From DASYAE01 sp036501535 (GTDB taxonomy: Bacteria > Actinomycetota > Actinomycetes > Streptomycetales > Catenulisporaceae): a stretch of DNA of 33,379 nt. The position numbers and the translations under genes are program-made. The stretch covers positions 1 through 33,379 of the forward strand of contig DASYAE010000288.1 of assembly GCA_036501535.1 (NCBI GenBank). Reading direction: 5' to 3'. Below, in pieces: positions 31,656 to 33,379 of this stretch (positions are counted from its first letter, which is position 1; the number at the start of each line of letters is the position of its first letter). The notes below the pieces were generated by a model. That model saw nothing but the letters and a program-made list of their open reading frames with translations, made no database searches and was not told the origin of the DNA.

Positions 31656-33379
31656 TCAGTCGGAGTCCGCGCCGGCTGCGGCGAGGGAACGGTTGTCGAC
31701 GGGTTCGGGGCGGGCTTCGGAGTCGTCGGCCTTGGCGGCGGCGTCGGCCTTGGCGGCGGCACCGGCACCGGAGTCTGAGCTGGTGGCTGGTTTGGCGGCG
31801 GCTTCGGATCGGGGTTCCGCGCTGGTTTTGGTCGACTGCGCGTCGGGTTCCGGCACCGATTCGGGCTGAGGCGTCGAGGCTTTGGGGGCTGACACCGGCT
31901 CGGGCTCCGACTTCGCGGAGGCTTCGGGCTTGGATTCAGGTTCGGACTCTGGCTTGGCGTCCGACGCCTCGGACTGCTCAGGCTCGGCAGGTGCGGGCTC
32001 CTCGGCATCCGGCTCAGCCGACGCAATCGGCTCGGGGTCCGCCTCACTCGGCTCAGGCTCGGCGGGCTCTGATTCCGGCTCTGCTTCCGGCTGAGCCGAC
32101 GCGGCCGGCTCAGCCTCGTCAGCAGTCTCACCCGATTCTTCCGGCTCGGCTTCGGCAGGCTCGTCGGCCTCGGCGACCGGTTCGGCTTCTTCGACCTCGG
32201 ATGAAGGCCCGTCGCCCACCGGCGATATGGATTCGGTGGACTCCGCGTCCGTCGCCGCGTCAGACACCGGCTCGGCGTGCGCAATCGGCTTCGCGTCCGC
32301 GGCCGACTCTGTCGGCACGACCGAGCCGTTCACCGGCTCGGCGCCGACGCCGACCTCGTCCTGCGCCTCATCTTCGTCCTCAGCCTCGGGCTCCGCATCC
32401 AACCGCCAGCCGTCGGCCGCATCCGGCGACGGCTCCGGCCGCTGCCGTACCGCCATCGTCGGCGCGAACGGTCCCACGGGCTCGAACGGCTCAAGCGATT
32501 CGGCCCGCTCCGGCCACTCGACCGGCTCAGTCGGCTCAGTCGGCTCGACCGGCTCATCCGATTCGACCGGCTCATCCGGGTCGGCCGATACAACCGGCTC
32601 ATCCGGCACGACCGGCGCCGGTCGGCGCAGCGATCGGGCCCGCGCCAGTTCCGCGAGGTGCGCCCGCTCCTCCTTGAACGGGCCCGTGGGTGCCTCGACC
32701 TCGGCCACGACTTCGGCCTCGACCTCGGCGGATCCGTCCGGCACCGATCCCGACTCCCCCGCCTCGGGCTGCCAGACGTCCAGCGCCTCGGCGGGCCCGG
32801 CCGCCACCTGCGTCTTCGCCACCTCGCGCACCATCCGCTGGGTCCAGCGGCGGCGGAAGCGGGCCCGGTAACGCCGCCGGCTGCGGCGCAGGCCGAAGAA
32901 GTACAGCAGCACCAGCGCCAGCGCGGCCACCAGGCCCAGGCCGATGGTCACCCCGGCCACCAGGCGCGAGCCCTGCCTCAGGTCCGCGCTGGCCTTCTGC
33001 GGCTTGGTGTTGATCTGGCCGAAGCCCTGCACCGCGGTCTTCTGCCCGTGCAGCGTGTACGACCACGAAATCGAGTCGTAGGTCAGCACCAGCGTCTCGA
33101 CGCCGTGGTTCTGGTCGTCGGCCACGATCGCGGCGTTGGTCAGCGCGTAGTTCAACGCGGTGTAGCCGGACGCGGCGCCCATCACGATCTGCACGCAGGG
33201 CCAGCGGTCCCCGGTGCTGGCCGCCAGCGACAGGTTCGCCGACGACGCGTCGACCGTGCGCCTGATCGTCATCTGCGTCAGGTTCGCGTTCTCGACCTGC
33301 GGCGGCAGCATCGAGGACGGGCCCAGGGTGTTGATCGTCAGCCCGCCGGCGAATCCCGAATAGGTCGCGTTCCCCGTGT
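31656..33379 (-). CDS. Hcp-like extracellular domain, transmembrane helix and long acidic tail (5' partial)
   Basis: The frame runs off the right edge, so the N-terminus is missing; 574 residues are visible. The visible N-terminal part (33379 to about 33000) reads like a Hcp1/type VI tube-protein fold: MTIRRTVDASSANLSLAA, then NYALTNAAIVA, then VETLVLTYDSISWSYTLHG, the last being close to the ESVSLNY.KIEWTY pattern of that family. A transmembrane helix follows (nt 32963-32889), then a very basic stretch (RRSRRRYRARFRRRW), and then about 380 residues rich in Glu, Pro, Ala, Ser and Asp. With basic residues inside, the Hcp-like part is outside and the acidic tail cytoplasmic. No other type VI component is in the window. 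Function unknown. It converges on the propeller gene with ten bases between stops. Confidence 0.7.
   Translation of the reverse strand, partial: TGNATYSGFAGGLTINTLGPSSMLPPQVENANLTQMTIRRTVDASSANLSLAASTGDRWPCVQIVMGAASGYTALNYALTNAAIVADDQNHGVETLVLTYDSISWSYTLHGQKTAVQGFGQINTKPQKASADLRQGSRLVAGVTIGLGLVAALALVLLYFFGLRRSRRRYRARFRRRWTQRMVREVAKTQVAAGPAEALDVWQPEAGESGSVPDGSAEVEAEVVAEVEAPTGPFKEERAHLAELARARSLRRPAPVVPDEPVVSADPDEPVESDEPVEPTEPTEPVEWPERAESLEPFEPVGPFAPTMAVRQRPEPSPDAADGWRLDAEPEAEDEDEAQDEVGVGAEPVNGSVVPTESAADAKPIAHAEPVSDAATDAESTESISPVGDGPSSEVEEAEPVAEADEPAEAEPEESGETADEAEPAASAQPEAEPESEPAEPEPSEADPEPIASAEPDAEEPAPAEPEQSEASDAKPESEPESKPEASAKSEPEPVSAPKASTPQPESVPEPDAQSTKTSAEPRSEAAAKPATSSDSGAGAAAKADAAAKADDSEARPEPVDNRSLAAAGADSD
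31690..32790 (-). repeat. Low-complexity acidic-repeat coding tract
   Basis: Degenerate units based on Glu-Pro, Glu-Pro-Val/Thr/Ala-Glu and Ser-Glu-Pro-Glu recur throughout the cytoplasmic tail of the Hcp-like protein. The DNA shows many ggctcggc/ggctc-type hexamers on the plus strand and long open frames in other frames, which are shadows of this composition. Confidence 0.8.

Noticed and set aside
30317..32284. Minus-strand open frame crossing the propeller gene and acidic tail
   Set aside because: It is an out-of-frame reading, Arg/Pro/Ser-rich on one side and antisense to the propeller on the other.
31656..33379. Assignment of the right-edge protein to a complete type VI secretion system
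   Set aside because: Only an Hcp-like segment is seen; no TssB/C, ClpV, VgrG or other component is in the window, and the organism appears to lack an outer membrane.

Overview
The window comes from a high-GC actinobacterium with a Streptomyces-like gene repertoire, possibly Streptomycetaceae, Catenulisporaceae or a relative. The evidence is strongly G/C-biased third codon positions, GTG and TTG starts, a tRNA-Leu with anticodon UAA (the bldA type), an F420-dependent LLM oxidoreductase, and an acyl-CoA carboxylase beta plus epsilon pair. No rRNA, CRISPR array or intact transposon was seen. All calls come from reading the sequence; no database search was run.

Left edge (1-1540): a tyrosine integrase reads toward the 3' end of a minus-strand tRNA-Leu(UAA). 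This looks like the tRNA-proximal end of an integrative element whose body and other attachment site lie left of the window. To the right come about 600 bases with no convincing gene, a small DUF4287-like protein, and a small conserved-looking gene with the only in-frame TTA codon I found in the window.

Metabolic block (3233-8943): a thiolase with a palindrome over its -10 box, a membrane-anchored SGNH hydrolase, a divergent cystathionine beta-synthase, and a NiCoT nickel/cobalt transporter whose promoter carries a Nur-box-like site.

Efflux and regulation (9000-12651): a DHA2 MFS transporter translationally coupled to a TetR regulator, with an inverted repeat across the transporter's -10, then an ECF sigma factor coupled to a single-pass membrane protein that is probably its anti-sigma factor.

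Membrane lipid and respiration block (12684-19276): a cyclopropane-fatty-acid-synthase-like methyltransferase, a type II NADH dehydrogenase followed by a 16-bp hairpin terminator, a YcaQ-like DNA glycosylase, and an acyl-CoA desaturase followed by a TetR regulator.

Stress and signalling block (19278-24506): trans-aconitate methyltransferase (tam) divergent from a TamR-like MarR regulator with a multi-copy operator between them, a GNAT acetyltransferase, a GAF-GGDEF protein, and a PH-domain membrane protein.

Carboxylase block (24735-29365): biotin ligase (birA) divergent from the carboxyltransferase beta subunit and epsilon subunit, followed by an LLM oxidoreductase and Maf. BirA would biotinylate the alpha (BCCP) subunit, which is not in the window.

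Right edge (29449-33379): an exported polysaccharide-deacetylase-like lipoprotein with a degenerate first catalytic motif, a membrane-anchored beta-propeller with a polyglutamine tract, and, convergent to them, a partial gene for an Hcp-like extracellular domain joined to a transmembrane helix and a very long acidic Pro/Glu/Ala/Ser tail. That last protein is the strongest candidate here for something undescribed.
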